64,000 bases of DNA from Nisaea nitritireducens (lineage in GTDB: Bacteria > Pseudomonadota > Alphaproteobacteria > Thalassobaculales > Thalassobaculaceae), in the NCBI RefSeq assembly GCF_014904795.1, contig NZ_JACZFS010000024.1, forward strand, positions 62,001-126,000. Reading direction: 5' to 3'. The position numbers and the translations under genes were made by a program. Positions 20,612 through 31,116 of this stretch are shown here, in pieces. Numbering within the stretch: the stretch's first letter is position 1; each line of letters opens with the position of its first letter. The notes under the pieces were generated by a model. It was not told where the DNA came from. It saw only the letters and a program-made list of their open reading frames with translations, and ran no database searches.

Positions 20612-20656
20612 AGCCCCGGGAGATATTGATACATCTTCCGGGGCTTATATTTTTAT
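20612..20656 (+). terminator. Intrinsic terminator after ftsZ
   Basis: AGCCCCGG at 20612-20619 pairs with CCGGGGCT at 20638-20645, extended by AGAT/ATCT inside, and is followed by TATATTTTTATTTA. It closes the dcw transcript, so lpxC should have its own promoter or depend on read-through. Confidence 0.85.
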
Positions 20657-20679
20657 TTACCAATATTCCGACCCTGATT

Positions 20680-20695
20680 TTCCGAGAAATCGGAA
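20680..20695 (+). promoter_or_regulatory. GAAA-tetraloop hairpin in the lpxC leader
   Basis: TTCCGA-GAAA-TCGGAA is a perfect six-base-pair hairpin with a GNRA loop, directly between the ftsZ terminator and lpxC. It could be a leader structure affecting lpxC mRNA stability or translation. It is short, and chance is possible. Confidence 0.3.
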
Positions 20696-20728
20696 CGAAT
20701 GGCCCAGGTCGGCGTCAGGAGCATCCTT

Positions 20729-21643
20729 GTGATTGCGCAACAGACCTTGAAGACGAGTATCTCTTGCCGGGGTGTCGGGCTGCATGGCGGTGTCGACTGC
20801 ATAATGACACTGCATCCCGCTGCTGCCGATCACGGCATTGTCTTCAAGCGCACCGATGTCTCCGGCAAGGACCCGCTGGTCCCCGCCCGCTGGGACATGG
20901 TGCATGACGCCACCATGTGCACCCGGCTGCAAAACAATGACGGCGTGACGGTCTCCACGGTCGAGCATCTGATGGCGGCGCTTGCCGGCTGCCGCATCGA
21001 CAACGCCCTGATCGAGATCGACGGGCCGGAAGTGCCGATCATGGACGGCAGCTCCGAGCCGTTCGTGCTGCTGATCGAATGCGCCGGCACCGCCCCCCTC
21101 GCCGCGCCGCGCCGCGCCATCCGGATTCTGAAGACCGTCAGTGCCCAGGACGACAAGCGCCGGATCGAGATCTCCCCGGACGATCACTTCTCGGTTAATT
21201 TCGAGATTGAGTTCGACAGTGCCGCGATCACCGAGAAAAGCCTCGACGTGAAGCTGGTCAACGGCACCTTCAACGAAACCATCAGCGGCGCCCGCACCTT
21301 CGGCTTCATGCAGGATATCGACCGCCTGCGCGCCGCCGGCCTCGGTCGGGGCGGCAATCTCGACAATGTCGTGATCGTCGACGGCGACACGATCCTCAAC
21401 GAGGGTGGCCTGCGCTTCAAGGACGAGTTCGTCCGGCACAAGATCCTCGATTGCGTCGGCGATCTCTATCTCGCCGGTGCGCCGATTCTCGGCCGCGTCG
21501 ATGCATCCAAGTCCGGGCACCTGTTCAACAACAAGCTGCTCCGGACCCTGTTCGCGGACGAGACCGCTTGGGAGCTGGTCGAGTTGACCCCTGAGATGGC
21601 TGCGGCGGACCACGATCATCCGTTGCTTGCCGCGACCGCGTAA
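20729..21643 (+). CDS. lpxC: UDP-3-O-acyl-N-acetylglucosamine deacetylase (LpxC)
   Basis: Zinc enzyme for the first committed step of lipid A synthesis. Visible motifs are STVEHLMAALAGCRIDNAL (zinc histidine), GPEVPIMDGSSEPF, HKILDCVGDLYLAG (zinc H-x3-D) and GHLFNNKLLR. I place the start at GTG 20729: AGGAG lies seven bases before it and the 304-residue product is the usual length. An in-frame ATG at 20699 would add ten residues without a good ribosome binding site. The position after ftsZ is standard, but here a terminator separates the two. Confidence 0.95.
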   Translation: MIAQQTLKTSISCRGVGLHGGVDCIMTLHPAAADHGIVFKRTDVSGKDPLVPARWDMVHDATMCTRLQNNDGVTVSTVEHLMAALAGCRIDNALIEIDGPEVPIMDGSSEPFVLLIECAGTAPLAAPRRAIRILKTVSAQDDKRRIEISPDDHFSVNFEIEFDSAAITEKSLDVKLVNGTFNETISGARTFGFMQDIDRLRAAGLGRGGNLDNVVIVDGDTILNEGGLRFKDEFVRHKILDCVGDLYLAGAPILGRVDASKSGHLFNNKLLRTLFADETAWELVELTPEMAAADHDHPLLAATA

Positions 21644-21765
21644 CTCCTCTATCCCAACAGTGTTATTCGGCGGGTACCTGCCGGGAAGCGGATTCCTCCG
21701 CAAGCCCCTTGGCGTCGGCGCCCGGGAGCCGTATTTTCTTGAGGACACATGTCCGGGGAAATCCG

Positions 21766-22602
21766 ATGAAGTTCGCCTTTGGTGATTTTGGCCCGCTGCG
21801 GCTGAAGAACCTTGCTCTGCTGACCTGCGTGCTGGCCCTTGCGGCCTGCAGCGATGACAAGCAGAAGCTGGAATATGTCGAGCGCCCGGTCGAGGAGCTC
21901 TACAACGAGGCCGTCGATAGCGCGCTGGAAGGCGACTATAAGAAAGCCGCGCCGCTGTTCGATGAGGTCGAGCGTCAGCATCCCTATTCGGTCTGGGCGA
22001 CGCAGGCCCAGATCATGGCCGCCTATTCCCTCTATCAGAGCAACAAGTACGACGAAGCGATCAACGCTCTGGACCGGTTCATCCAGCTGAACCCGAGTAA
22101 CCAGAACGTCGACTATGCCTATTATCTGAAAGGCCTCAGCTACTACGAGCAGATCGTCGATGTCGGTCGCGACCAAAAGCTGACCAGGAACGCCATGGAT
22201 ACGCTGCAGGAGCTCGTGCAGCGCTTTCCGGAAAGCCAGTATTCCCGCGACGCCCTGCTGAAACTCGATCTGACCCGGAACCATCTGGCCGGCAAGGAAA
22301 TGGAAATCGGGCGGTTCTATCTCCGTCAGGGCAAGTATCTCGCCGCCATAAACCGGTTCAAGAGCGTGGTCGAGAATTACGACACGACCGCTCAGGTCCC
22401 CGAGGCGCTGCATCGCCTGACCGAGGCCTACAGCGCCCTCGGCCTGTATGAGCAGGCGGAACGTACGGCTGCCGTGCTCGGGCATAACTACCCGGGCAGC
22501 GAATGGTACCAGGACAGCTACGCCCTGATGACCACCGGCGCCAATCGCGGCGCGGGAGCGGACGATGACGGGCTCCTCGGTCTTGATCTCTGGATATTCT
22601 GA
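21766..22602 (+). CDS. bamD: Outer membrane protein assembly factor BamD (lipoprotein)
   Basis: A 278-residue lipoprotein of the BAM complex that inserts beta-barrel proteins in the outer membrane. A signal peptide ending in the lipobox LALAAC puts the lipidated cysteine at residue 28. TPR-type helices follow (LYNEAVDSALEGDYKKAAPLF, then YDEAINALDRFIQLNP and YLRQGKYLAAINRF). The ATG at 21766 is chosen because it places the signal peptide at the N-terminus; the frame extends 57 bases further upstream without a signal. It precedes recN by six bases. Confidence 0.93.
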   Translation: MKFAFGDFGPLRLKNLALLTCVLALAACSDDKQKLEYVERPVEELYNEAVDSALEGDYKKAAPLFDEVERQHPYSVWATQAQIMAAYSLYQSNKYDEAINALDRFIQLNPSNQNVDYAYYLKGLSYYEQIVDVGRDQKLTRNAMDTLQELVQRFPESQYSRDALLKLDLTRNHLAGKEMEIGRFYLRQGKYLAAINRFKSVVENYDTTAQVPEALHRLTEAYSALGLYEQAERTAAVLGHNYPGSEWYQDSYALMTTGANRGAGADDDGLLGLDLWIF

Positions 22603-22608
22603 TCAGCC

Positions 22609-24273
22609 ATGCTGACCAGCCTCACGATCCGCGATGTGGTGCTGATCGACAGGCTCGACCTCGCGTTCGGGCCCGGTCTTTCCGTTCTCACTGGGGAAAC
22701 TGGCGCCGGTAAATCCATCCTGCTTGACGCGCTCGGCCTCGCCCTCGGCGCACGGGCCGACAGCGGCCTCGTCCGAAACGGCGCAAAACAGGCTGTCGTC
22801 ACCGCAAGTTTCGACGTGCCGGACGGGCACGGCTCCGCCGATATCCTGGAAGAAATGGGCATAGAGGTTGACGGCCCGGTGATCCTGCGCCGGATCGTCA
22901 CGGCAGACGGCCGCAGCCGCGCCTTCGCCAATGACGAGCCGGTCAATGTCGCCACCCTCAAGCGTCTCGGGGAAACCCTGGTCGAGATCCAGGGCCAGTT
23001 CGACCAACGCGGCCTGATGGACCCGGCAACCCATCGTGACACCCTCGACGACTATGGTGGACACGGACCGTTGCAGGCAGCCGTCCGTACAGCCCATGCG
23101 GCCTGGAGCGAAGCCCGCTCGGCCCATCAGAGGGCCCGCGAAGAGCTGGAACGCGCCCGTACCGAAGAAGACCTGCTGCGGCACAATGTCGAGGAACTGG
23201 ATGCGGCCCAGCCTGAAGATGGCGAGGAAAGCCGTCTCGCCCAGGACCGCACCCTGCTGGCCAACGCCGCCCAGATCCTGGAAGCAATGAACGCCGCCGT
23301 CGGCGCCCTGCAGAACGAAGACGGTGCTGACCGGGCCGTCGCCGGGGCCCAGCGCAGCCTCGAACGGGTGCACGACCGGGCTGGGGACAAGCTCGACGCC
23401 GTGCTCGAAGGCCTAGATCGCGCCGCCGCCGAGATACAGGAAGCCCAGCACGCCCTGACACAGATCGCCTCCGACGTGGACGCGGATTCCGGCCGGCTGG
23501 AAGAAGTCGACGACCGGCTGCATCTGCTGCGCGGTCTTGCCCGCAAGCACGACACCGAAGCCGACCGGTTGCCGGAGATACATCGCGCCCTTTCCGCCCG
23601 TCTGGCCGCGCTGGACGATGCCGGCGGCGGGCTCGCCGATCTGGCCCGGGCGGAACAGGACGCCCGCGATGCCTATGCAAAGGCCGCCGAGGCGCTGACC
23701 GCCGCACGCACGAAGGCCGCCGCCAAGCTCGATACTGCAATCACCACCGAACTCGGCCCACTGAAGCTCGACAAAGCGACAGTGAAAACCCGGCTCGACC
23801 CCCAGCCCGAAGCCGAATGGGGCGCGGGCGGCATGGAGCGGGTCAGCTTCCTGATCTCGACGAATCCCGGCGCACCGCTCGGCCCGCTCGGACGGATCGC
23901 GTCCGGCGGCGAGCTTTCGCGCTTCCTGCTTGCCCTTAAAGTCGTGCTGTCCGAGGCCAACCCGGTTTCAACGCTGGTGTTCGACGAGGTCGATAGCGGT
24001 GTCGGCGGAGCTGTCGCGGCAGCCGTCGGAGAGCGCCTGTCACGCCTCGGCATCGACACGCAGGTTCTTGTCGTCACCCACTCCCCGCAGGTCGCCGCCC
24101 GCGGTATCCGGCACTGGCATGTCGCCAAGCAGGCCGACGGCGAGCTGGTGAAGACCGCTGTCTCCCAGCTTGAGACCAGCGAGCGCCGCGAGGAGTTGGC
24201 CCGCATGCTTTCCGGCGCGACCGTGACGGACGAAGCCCGTGCAGCGGCCGACAGCCTTCTCAACCCAGCCTGA
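22609..24273 (+). CDS. recN: DNA repair protein RecN
   Basis: A 554-residue SMC-like ATPase acting in double-strand break repair. Walker A is GETGAGKS at residues 29-36; a coiled-coil region fills the middle (about 150-370). The ABC signature RIASGGELSRFLLALK and Walker B TLVFDEVDSGVGG lie in the C-terminal half. The sequence is complete and of usual length. It lies between bamD and ligA with very short gaps, so the three genes are probably one transcript. Confidence 0.96.
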   Translation: MLTSLTIRDVVLIDRLDLAFGPGLSVLTGETGAGKSILLDALGLALGARADSGLVRNGAKQAVVTASFDVPDGHGSADILEEMGIEVDGPVILRRIVTADGRSRAFANDEPVNVATLKRLGETLVEIQGQFDQRGLMDPATHRDTLDDYGGHGPLQAAVRTAHAAWSEARSAHQRAREELERARTEEDLLRHNVEELDAAQPEDGEESRLAQDRTLLANAAQILEAMNAAVGALQNEDGADRAVAGAQRSLERVHDRAGDKLDAVLEGLDRAAAEIQEAQHALTQIASDVDADSGRLEEVDDRLHLLRGLARKHDTEADRLPEIHRALSARLAALDDAGGGLADLARAEQDARDAYAKAAEALTAARTKAAAKLDTAITTELGPLKLDKATVKTRLDPQPEAEWGAGGMERVSFLISTNPGAPLGPLGRIASGGELSRFLLALKVVLSEANPVSTLVFDEVDSGVGGAVAAAVGERLSRLGIDTQVLVVTHSPQVAARGIRHWHVAKQADGELVKTAVSQLETSERREELARMLSGATVTDEARAAADSLLNPA

Positions 24274-26376
<2,103 letters not shown>

Positions 26377-26565
26377 TTTTGAGTAATTTTTCAAATTCAC
26401 CCCCACCAGACGACCACCGCATGCCAATCGCCATGCTTTCAGCGCATACCAACCCTGATGTTTCTCGATTACTCGCCCAACAGTAGATCGCTTAATTGAG
26501 GTTTGTACCGCACAGCGGAACGAACCCCGGGCCCATTGCCCTCTCACCCCCCTTAGGAGGAAGCG

Positions 26566-26646
26566 ATGACGAGTTTTCATTATGTTGGACTGACGAACAT
26601 GGCCGCGATTGGCCTTTTCACGCTGGTTCTCTCCGTCATCGGTTGA
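26566..26646 (+). CDS. 26-residue hydrophobic peptide with a very strong ribosome binding site
   Basis: The ORF starts behind TTAGGAGGAAGCG, one of the best Shine-Dalgarno sequences in the window, and encodes MTSFHYVGLTNMAA followed by IGLFTLVLSVIG. The C-terminal half could form a single short membrane helix. A strong hairpin with a T-run begins 31 bases after the stop, so the unit has both translation and termination signals. I recognise no family. The 189 bases between ligA and this ORF contain no other gene, and I see no convincing promoter there. It could be a small membrane protein, a toxin-like peptide or a leader peptide. Confidence 0.45.
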   Translation: MTSFHYVGLTNMAAIGLFTLVLSVIG

Positions 26647-26676
26647 AGAGCCCGGGTTGGAGATTTCCCCTCCCGT

Positions 26677-26709
26677 AAAAACGGGCTCCGGTTTTCGGAG
26701 CCCGTTTTT
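26677..26709. terminator. Bidirectional intrinsic terminator
   Basis: A 14-bp perfect stem (26677-26690 with 26696-26709) with loop GTTTT. The arms begin with AAAAA and end with TTTTT, so it can terminate transcription from both sides: the small-peptide gene on the plus strand and the enoyl-CoA hydratase gene on the minus strand. Confidence 0.9.
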
Positions 26710-26777
26710 GTTTGTCCGGGATCAACTTTGCAGCTTCGCGCCCTTGGTGATTCTTCTCAGTCAGCCAAGGGCTACGC

Positions 26778-27566
26778 TCAGCATCCCTTGAAGACCGGCT
26801 TGCGCTTGTTCAGGAAGGCATCGAGGCCCTCGCGGCCGTCCTCGGTCTGGGCCAGTTCGGCAATGGTCCGGGTCTCATCTTCCATCTGAGCTTCCACCGA
26901 CTGCTGAAAACTGGAAGCCAGCAAGCGCTTCACGCCGCCATAGGCCCGCGTCGGACCGGAGGCGAATTTGGCCGCCAGCTTGTTGGTCTCCGCAGCCAGG
27001 TCATCATCCTCAATCACGCGCGTGACGATGCCCCAGTCCTGCGCCTCTTCCGCGCTCAACGGCCGGTTCGTCAGCATCAGTTCCTGCGCCCGGCGCATGC
27101 CGACGATACGCGGCAGGAAATAAGTGGAGCTGCCGTCTGGCGACAGGCCGGCCGCCGTGTAGGCCATCTTGAACTGCGCCGATTTCGCCGCCAATACGAT
27201 GTCGCCGATCAGGGCCGTACTGAAGCCGGCACCGGCCGCCATGCCCTGCACCGAAACGATGACCGGCGAGTTCATCCTGTACAGGCGGGAGATAGCCGCG
27301 TGGAAATAGGCCGTTGTCTCTTTCAGGCAGGCGCCGATCCGGTCGCTTTGGGACTCGAAATATTTCAGGTCGCCGCCAAAGCCAAAGACCGAACCGCTGG
27401 CATCCAGAATGACGGCGCGGACGTCGGGATCCTCGCTGGCATTGATCGATGCTTCCAGCAACTCATGCGCCAGCGCAAGGTTCACGGCATGGCCAGCCTC
27501 CGGCCGGTTCAACGTGATCCGCGCGACACCGTCCACCGCCGAATAGAGAATGGTCTCATAGGCCAT
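26778..27566 (-). CDS. Enoyl-CoA hydratase/isomerase family protein
   Basis: A 262-residue crotonase-fold protein acting on acyl-CoA thioesters. The oxyanion-hole region is visible as GFGGDLKYFE and SVQGMAAGAGFSTALIGDIVLAA, followed by the active-site loop GLSPDGSSTYFLPRIVG. The Asp in SPDG, where classical hydratases often have Gly or Glu, points toward the PaaG-like isomerase/hydratase subgroup; the substrate cannot be fixed. It ends close to the bidirectional terminator and follows the aminopeptidase gene by 27 bases on the same strand. Confidence 0.88.
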   Translation of the reverse strand: MAYETILYSAVDGVARITLNRPEAGHAVNLALAHELLEASINASEDPDVRAVILDASGSVFGFGGDLKYFESQSDRIGACLKETTAYFHAAISRLYRMNSPVIVSVQGMAAGAGFSTALIGDIVLAAKSAQFKMAYTAAGLSPDGSSTYFLPRIVGMRRAQELMLTNRPLSAEEAQDWGIVTRVIEDDDLAAETNKLAAKFASGPTRAYGGVKRLLASSFQQSVEAQMEDETRTIAELAQTEDGREGLDAFLNKRKPVFKGC

Positions 27567-27593
27567 TTTACGTCTCCCTCTTGCCCCTGAATT

Positions 27594-29402
27594 CTACGCA
27601 CCCTGCGGCGCCAATGGCACCGTTGCTTCCGCCAGCCAGACGGCCGTTTCCGGATCGAGATCCGGGCTCAATGTCTCCCGTACCCGCGCATGATAAGCAT
27701 CGAGCCACGCGACCTCACCACTGTCGAGCAGGGAAAGATCGATCAGAGCCCGGTCAATCGGCGCCAGCGTAAGCGTCTCGAAGCCAAGCATCGGCCGTTC
27801 CGCGCCCGGCACGTCTCGCGGCTCCACGGCAACAAGATTCTCGATCCGGATACCGAACGCTCCTGCCCGGTAATAACCGGGCTCGTTGGAAATGATCATG
27901 CCGGGTTTCAGCTCAGCCCCGCCGCCGGACTTGGATATTCGCTGCGGCCCCTCATGCACGCCGAGATAGGCGCCGACGCCATGCCCCGTGCCGTGATCGT
28001 AATCGAGCCCCGCTTCCCAGAGCGGCCGCCGGGCCAGCGCGTCGAGCTGACCGCCGGTGGTGCCTTGCGGGAAGATCGCGCGAGACAGCGCGATCATGCC
28101 TTTCAGCACCAGCGTGAAGCAGCGCTGCTCCTCCTCGCCGATAATCCCGGTCGAAAGGGTGCGGGTGATATCCGTGGTGCCGTCGAGATATTGCGCGCCG
28201 GAATCGACCAGATAGATCTCGCCCGGCTCCAGGTTCCTGTTGCTCTCCTCGGTCACCCGGTAATGCACAATGGCGCCGTTCGGTCCGGCGCCGGAGATCG
28301 TATCGAAGCTCGGCCCCCGGAACATCTCATGCTCCGCCCGGAAGCCATGCAGCCGCTCCACCAGCGTCATCTCGTCCAGCCCGCCCTGATGCGCCCGGCT
28401 GGAAAACCAGCAAAGGAAACGGGCATAGGCAAGCGCGTCGCGGTAATGCGCGGCCCGTACGCCGATCATCTCGATATCGTTCTTCGCCGCCTTCGCCGCG
28501 ACGATCGGATCTTCCTGGAGATCGAGTTTGCCTTCGGCCTTACGAACCCTCTCCATCGCCCAGACTGGTGCGCTCGCAGGATCGATCCGGACTGTCAGCC
28601 CGTCGCCGGAAATCCGGTCGAGCGCGTCGCCGAGTTCCCCTTGCGGGCGCACGGTCACGGCATTGCCGAGATGCTCCAGAATGTCGGGGCCGAGTTTTTT
28701 GCCGTCAATAAAGAGCTCAAGCGTCCCGTCCGCAGACAGGATCGCGAAACACAGGCAGAGCGGTGTGTTTCCGACATCGTTGCCGCGCACATTCAACAGC
28801 CAGGCGATGGATTCCGCCGAGGTGATCAGCAGGGCATCGGCCCCGGCTTCCGTCAGCGTCCCGGCGATTTCCGTCCGCTTCTCCTCGGAGCGTTTTCCGG
28901 CATAGGCAACCGGATGCGACAGCATCGGCTCCGCCGGTTCCTGCGGCCGGTCGGCCCAGACGGCATCCAGCGGATTGGCGTCGAGCAGAACAAGCTCCCC
29001 ACCGGCCTTATCGACTGCCTTGCGCAACCGCTCCACCTGCTGGTCGGTGTGCAGCCAAGGATCGATGCCGAACCGCTGGCCGTTGCCCAGCTCTTCCCCG
29101 ATCCAGTCCGCCGCGGTTTTGTCTGCAATGTTGAAACGCTGATAAAGGGCGCCATCGACCTGGTTTTCGATCTGCAGGCTGTAACGGCCGTCCGTGAAGA
29201 CCGCGGCCTTGTCCCGCAACACCACGGCCGTACCGGCGGAGCCGTTGAAGCCGGTCAGCCAGGCCACCCGCTCGGCGGAGGTCGGAAGGTATTCGCTCTG
29301 ATGTGCGTCGGCCCGGGGTACGATCATCCCGTCGACCCCCGCCTCCGCCAAAGCCCCCCTGAACGCGTCAAGCCGTTCCGCTGCCGTGCCCGTTGCGGAC
29401 AT
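27594..29402 (-). CDS. Xaa-Pro aminopeptidase family protein (M24B)
   Basis: A 602-residue metallopeptidase with two creatinase-like N-terminal domains and a C-terminal pita-bread domain, the three-domain size of eukaryotic-type aminopeptidase P. Metal ligands appear in order: YLVDSGAQYLDGTTDITRT (two aspartates), GTGHGVGAYLGVHEGP (His), IISNEPGYY (Glu) and GIRIENLV (Glu). It should remove an N-terminal residue preceding proline. The 263 bases upstream, shared with the divergent DUF1127 gene, contain a perfect TTAA-N7-TTAA site. Confidence 0.9.
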   Translation of the reverse strand: MSATGTAAERLDAFRGALAEAGVDGMIVPRADAHQSEYLPTSAERVAWLTGFNGSAGTAVVLRDKAAVFTDGRYSLQIENQVDGALYQRFNIADKTAADWIGEELGNGQRFGIDPWLHTDQQVERLRKAVDKAGGELVLLDANPLDAVWADRPQEPAEPMLSHPVAYAGKRSEEKRTEIAGTLTEAGADALLITSAESIAWLLNVRGNDVGNTPLCLCFAILSADGTLELFIDGKKLGPDILEHLGNAVTVRPQGELGDALDRISGDGLTVRIDPASAPVWAMERVRKAEGKLDLQEDPIVAAKAAKNDIEMIGVRAAHYRDALAYARFLCWFSSRAHQGGLDEMTLVERLHGFRAEHEMFRGPSFDTISGAGPNGAIVHYRVTEESNRNLEPGEIYLVDSGAQYLDGTTDITRTLSTGIIGEEEQRCFTLVLKGMIALSRAIFPQGTTGGQLDALARRPLWEAGLDYDHGTGHGVGAYLGVHEGPQRISKSGGGAELKPGMIISNEPGYYRAGAFGIRIENLVAVEPRDVPGAERPMLGFETLTLAPIDRALIDLSLLDSGEVAWLDAYHARVRETLSPDLDPETAVWLAEATVPLAPQGA

Positions 29403-29505
29403 ATCCCTGCTCCCTGCCTTGCCTGTATCCGGATGCCGGGCACCAGATTAGGCACCACACGTGGCGGGAACAAGAAAAGCAGACAATCGCTTCAGATTAG
29501 TTTTG

Positions 29506-29520
29506 TTAACAGACAGTTAA
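29506..29520. promoter_or_regulatory. CtrA-type binding site (TTAA-N7-TTAA)
   Basis: TTAA at 29506-29509 and TTAA at 29517-29520 with exactly seven bases between match the known full CtrA box. It lies between two divergent genes, 104 bp before the aminopeptidase start and 146 bp before the DUF1127 start, so either could be its target. Confidence 0.5.
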
Positions 29521-29665
29521 GCACGACGCATGGCAAAAGTCACAACGCATGCACAAAATGCATGACTGCGCTGCAAACACATCGCTCCTCGCATGTCAAG
29601 GATCGATCTATATTCCGATCATCAGAACAAAACACCCGTACAAACATCCCTCTGGGACGCCAACG

Positions 29666-30109
29666 ATGAACTACTACAAACTCAGCAGCAGCCTCGAAGA
29701 CCTGAAAATTCAGGAAGCGGGTCCCTTTGTCGCCCGGGTCACGGATCCCGGCGACACAGTGCTCCGCCGTCATAGCCTGTACAGCGCCGAGATGCATATC
29801 CGGGCTGAGTGGAATCGTTACATCGGCACCCTGATCGCCAAAGGAGCCAAGTCCATGTTCAAGAACATCATCAACCGTCTGCGCATTTCCCGGACCATGT
29901 TCGAGCTGAACAATCTCGACGACCGGATGCTGGCCGATATCGGCCTGACCCGCAGCGAAATCACCTCGGTTGCCCGCCGTATCGCCAACGTCTCGACCCA
30001 GCCGGTCGCAGCACGGACGATCATCACACCGGCCGCAACCATGACCGAAATTCCTGCTGGCTTCGTTACCGAAGCCGCCAACACCGACGAGCAGCGGGAA
30101 GCCGCCTAA
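29666..30109 (+). CDS. DUF1127 domain-containing protein
   Basis: A 147-residue small protein. The DUF1127 core is RISRTMFELNNLDDRMLADIG followed by LTRSEI, typical of short arginine-rich alphaproteobacterial proteins; some members are tied to stress or phosphate physiology and RNA turnover. I place the start at ATG 29666. A second in-frame ATG at 29855 has a much better ribosome binding site (AAAGGAG) and would give an 84-residue form of classical DUF1127 length, so two products are possible. The upstream helix MHIRAEWNRYIGTLI looks like the N-terminal helix of longer family members. Two hairpins follow the gene. Confidence 0.8.
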   Translation: MNYYKLSSSLEDLKIQEAGPFVARVTDPGDTVLRRHSLYSAEMHIRAEWNRYIGTLIAKGAKSMFKNIINRLRISRTMFELNNLDDRMLADIGLTRSEITSVARRIANVSTQPVAARTIITPAATMTEIPAGFVTEAANTDEQREAA

Positions 30110-30122
30110 TTCCCCCCCGAGG

Positions 30123-30181
30123 CGACTTTTCCAGCGCTCGAAAGTCGGCGGTTCCGAATATTCCTCCCGTTCGGAACCGCC
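30123..30181. terminator. Tandem hairpins between convergent genes
   Basis: Two adjacent stems: CGACTTT/AAAGTCG (30123-30147) and a 12-bp perfect stem, GGCGGTTCCGAA (30147-30158) with TTCGGAACCGCC (30170-30181). No T-run follows on either strand, so this may be a weak or Rho-assisted terminator, or an mRNA 3'-end stabiliser, between the DUF1127 gene and prmA. Confidence 0.5.
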
Positions 30182-30218
30182 GCCCCTAACCTCAAGTGCG
30201 TTCCTGCCGGTGCAGTCC

Positions 30219-31109
30219 CTAGACTGCGCCGGTTTTCTTTTTCAGCATCAGCGTCATCCAGTCGCCAAACCGCCACTTCCCGGCCAGCACCAGCCCCTGC
30301 TGACGGTGCGCCGAAAGCACGGCCGCGGTCTGGTGATAAAGCAGCCCCGACAGCACAGCGGTCCCGCCAGGCTTCAATGCCCGATTGAGCGACGGCGCCA
30401 TCTTGCAGAGGGGCCGCGCCAGAATGTTGGAAAGGATCAGCTCATAATCCCCGGCCGGGCGATCCTTGAGAACCGCATAACCGTTTCCGGACCGAGCGGC
30501 GACCCGCTTTCCGACGCCGTTCGCCAAGGCATTTTCCAGCGTCGTTTCCACCGACACAGGATCGATATCGACCGCCATGATCCGGGCTGCCGGCCAGATC
30601 TTTGCCGCCGCCATGCTGAGAATCCCTGACCCGCAGCCCATATCAAGCACTTTTGCCGGTGTCATCCGTCGGGACAGTCTGTCAATCGCCCGCAAACACC
30701 CCTCGGTCGTACCGTGCGAGCCGGAACCGAAAGCCTGTGCCGCATCAACCTCGATATTCAGGGTTCCCACCGGCGCCTTGCCACGCAAATGCGAGCCATG
30801 GACCAGGAACCGGCCGAACTGCATCGCCGGGAAAGATTCCCGGTTGAGACGCAGCCAGTCAGTATCCGGCAGCAATCCGATCTCGACCTCCGGCAGATCG
30901 TGTCCACCCAAAGTCGCGGCGATGGACAATGCGCCGACAATCTCGCTCCGAACCGGCTCTTCGGTCGAAACGCCCTTCAGGATCCAGACCTTGCCTTCTT
31001 CCTGCTCGAAGACCGAAATGGCCTCGACAAAGGGCTCAAGCGCATCGGACAGCGGCAACGCGGCCTCGGCGGAGGTTTCCAGGGAAACTTGCCAAATTGG
31101 CTTCATCAT
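30219..31109 (-). CDS. prmA: Ribosomal protein L11 methyltransferase PrmA
   Basis: A 296-residue SAM-dependent methyltransferase that trimethylates lysines and the N-terminus of ribosomal protein L11. The SAM motif is VLDMGCGSGILSMAAAKIW; VDIDPVSVETTLENALANG and the N-I-L-A motif (LILSNILARPL) follow, as expected. The segment VDAAQAFGSGSHGTTEGCL is diagnostic for PrmA. It begins seven bases after the uvrD stop, so the two are probably cotranscribed. Confidence 0.94.
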   Translation of the reverse strand: MMKPIWQVSLETSAEAALPLSDALEPFVEAISVFEQEEGKVWILKGVSTEEPVRSEIVGALSIAATLGGHDLPEVEIGLLPDTDWLRLNRESFPAMQFGRFLVHGSHLRGKAPVGTLNIEVDAAQAFGSGSHGTTEGCLRAIDRLSRRMTPAKVLDMGCGSGILSMAAAKIWPAARIMAVDIDPVSVETTLENALANGVGKRVAARSGNGYAVLKDRPAGDYELILSNILARPLCKMAPSLNRALKPGGTAVLSGLLYHQTAAVLSAHRQQGLVLAGKWRFGDWMTLMLKKKTGAV

Positions 31110-31116
31110 TGGCTCA

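Noticed and set aside
27690-29669. 659-codon plus-strand frame opposite the aminopeptidase gene
   Set aside because: The minus-strand frame has all metal ligands of an M24B peptidase; the plus-strand translation has no recognisable feature.
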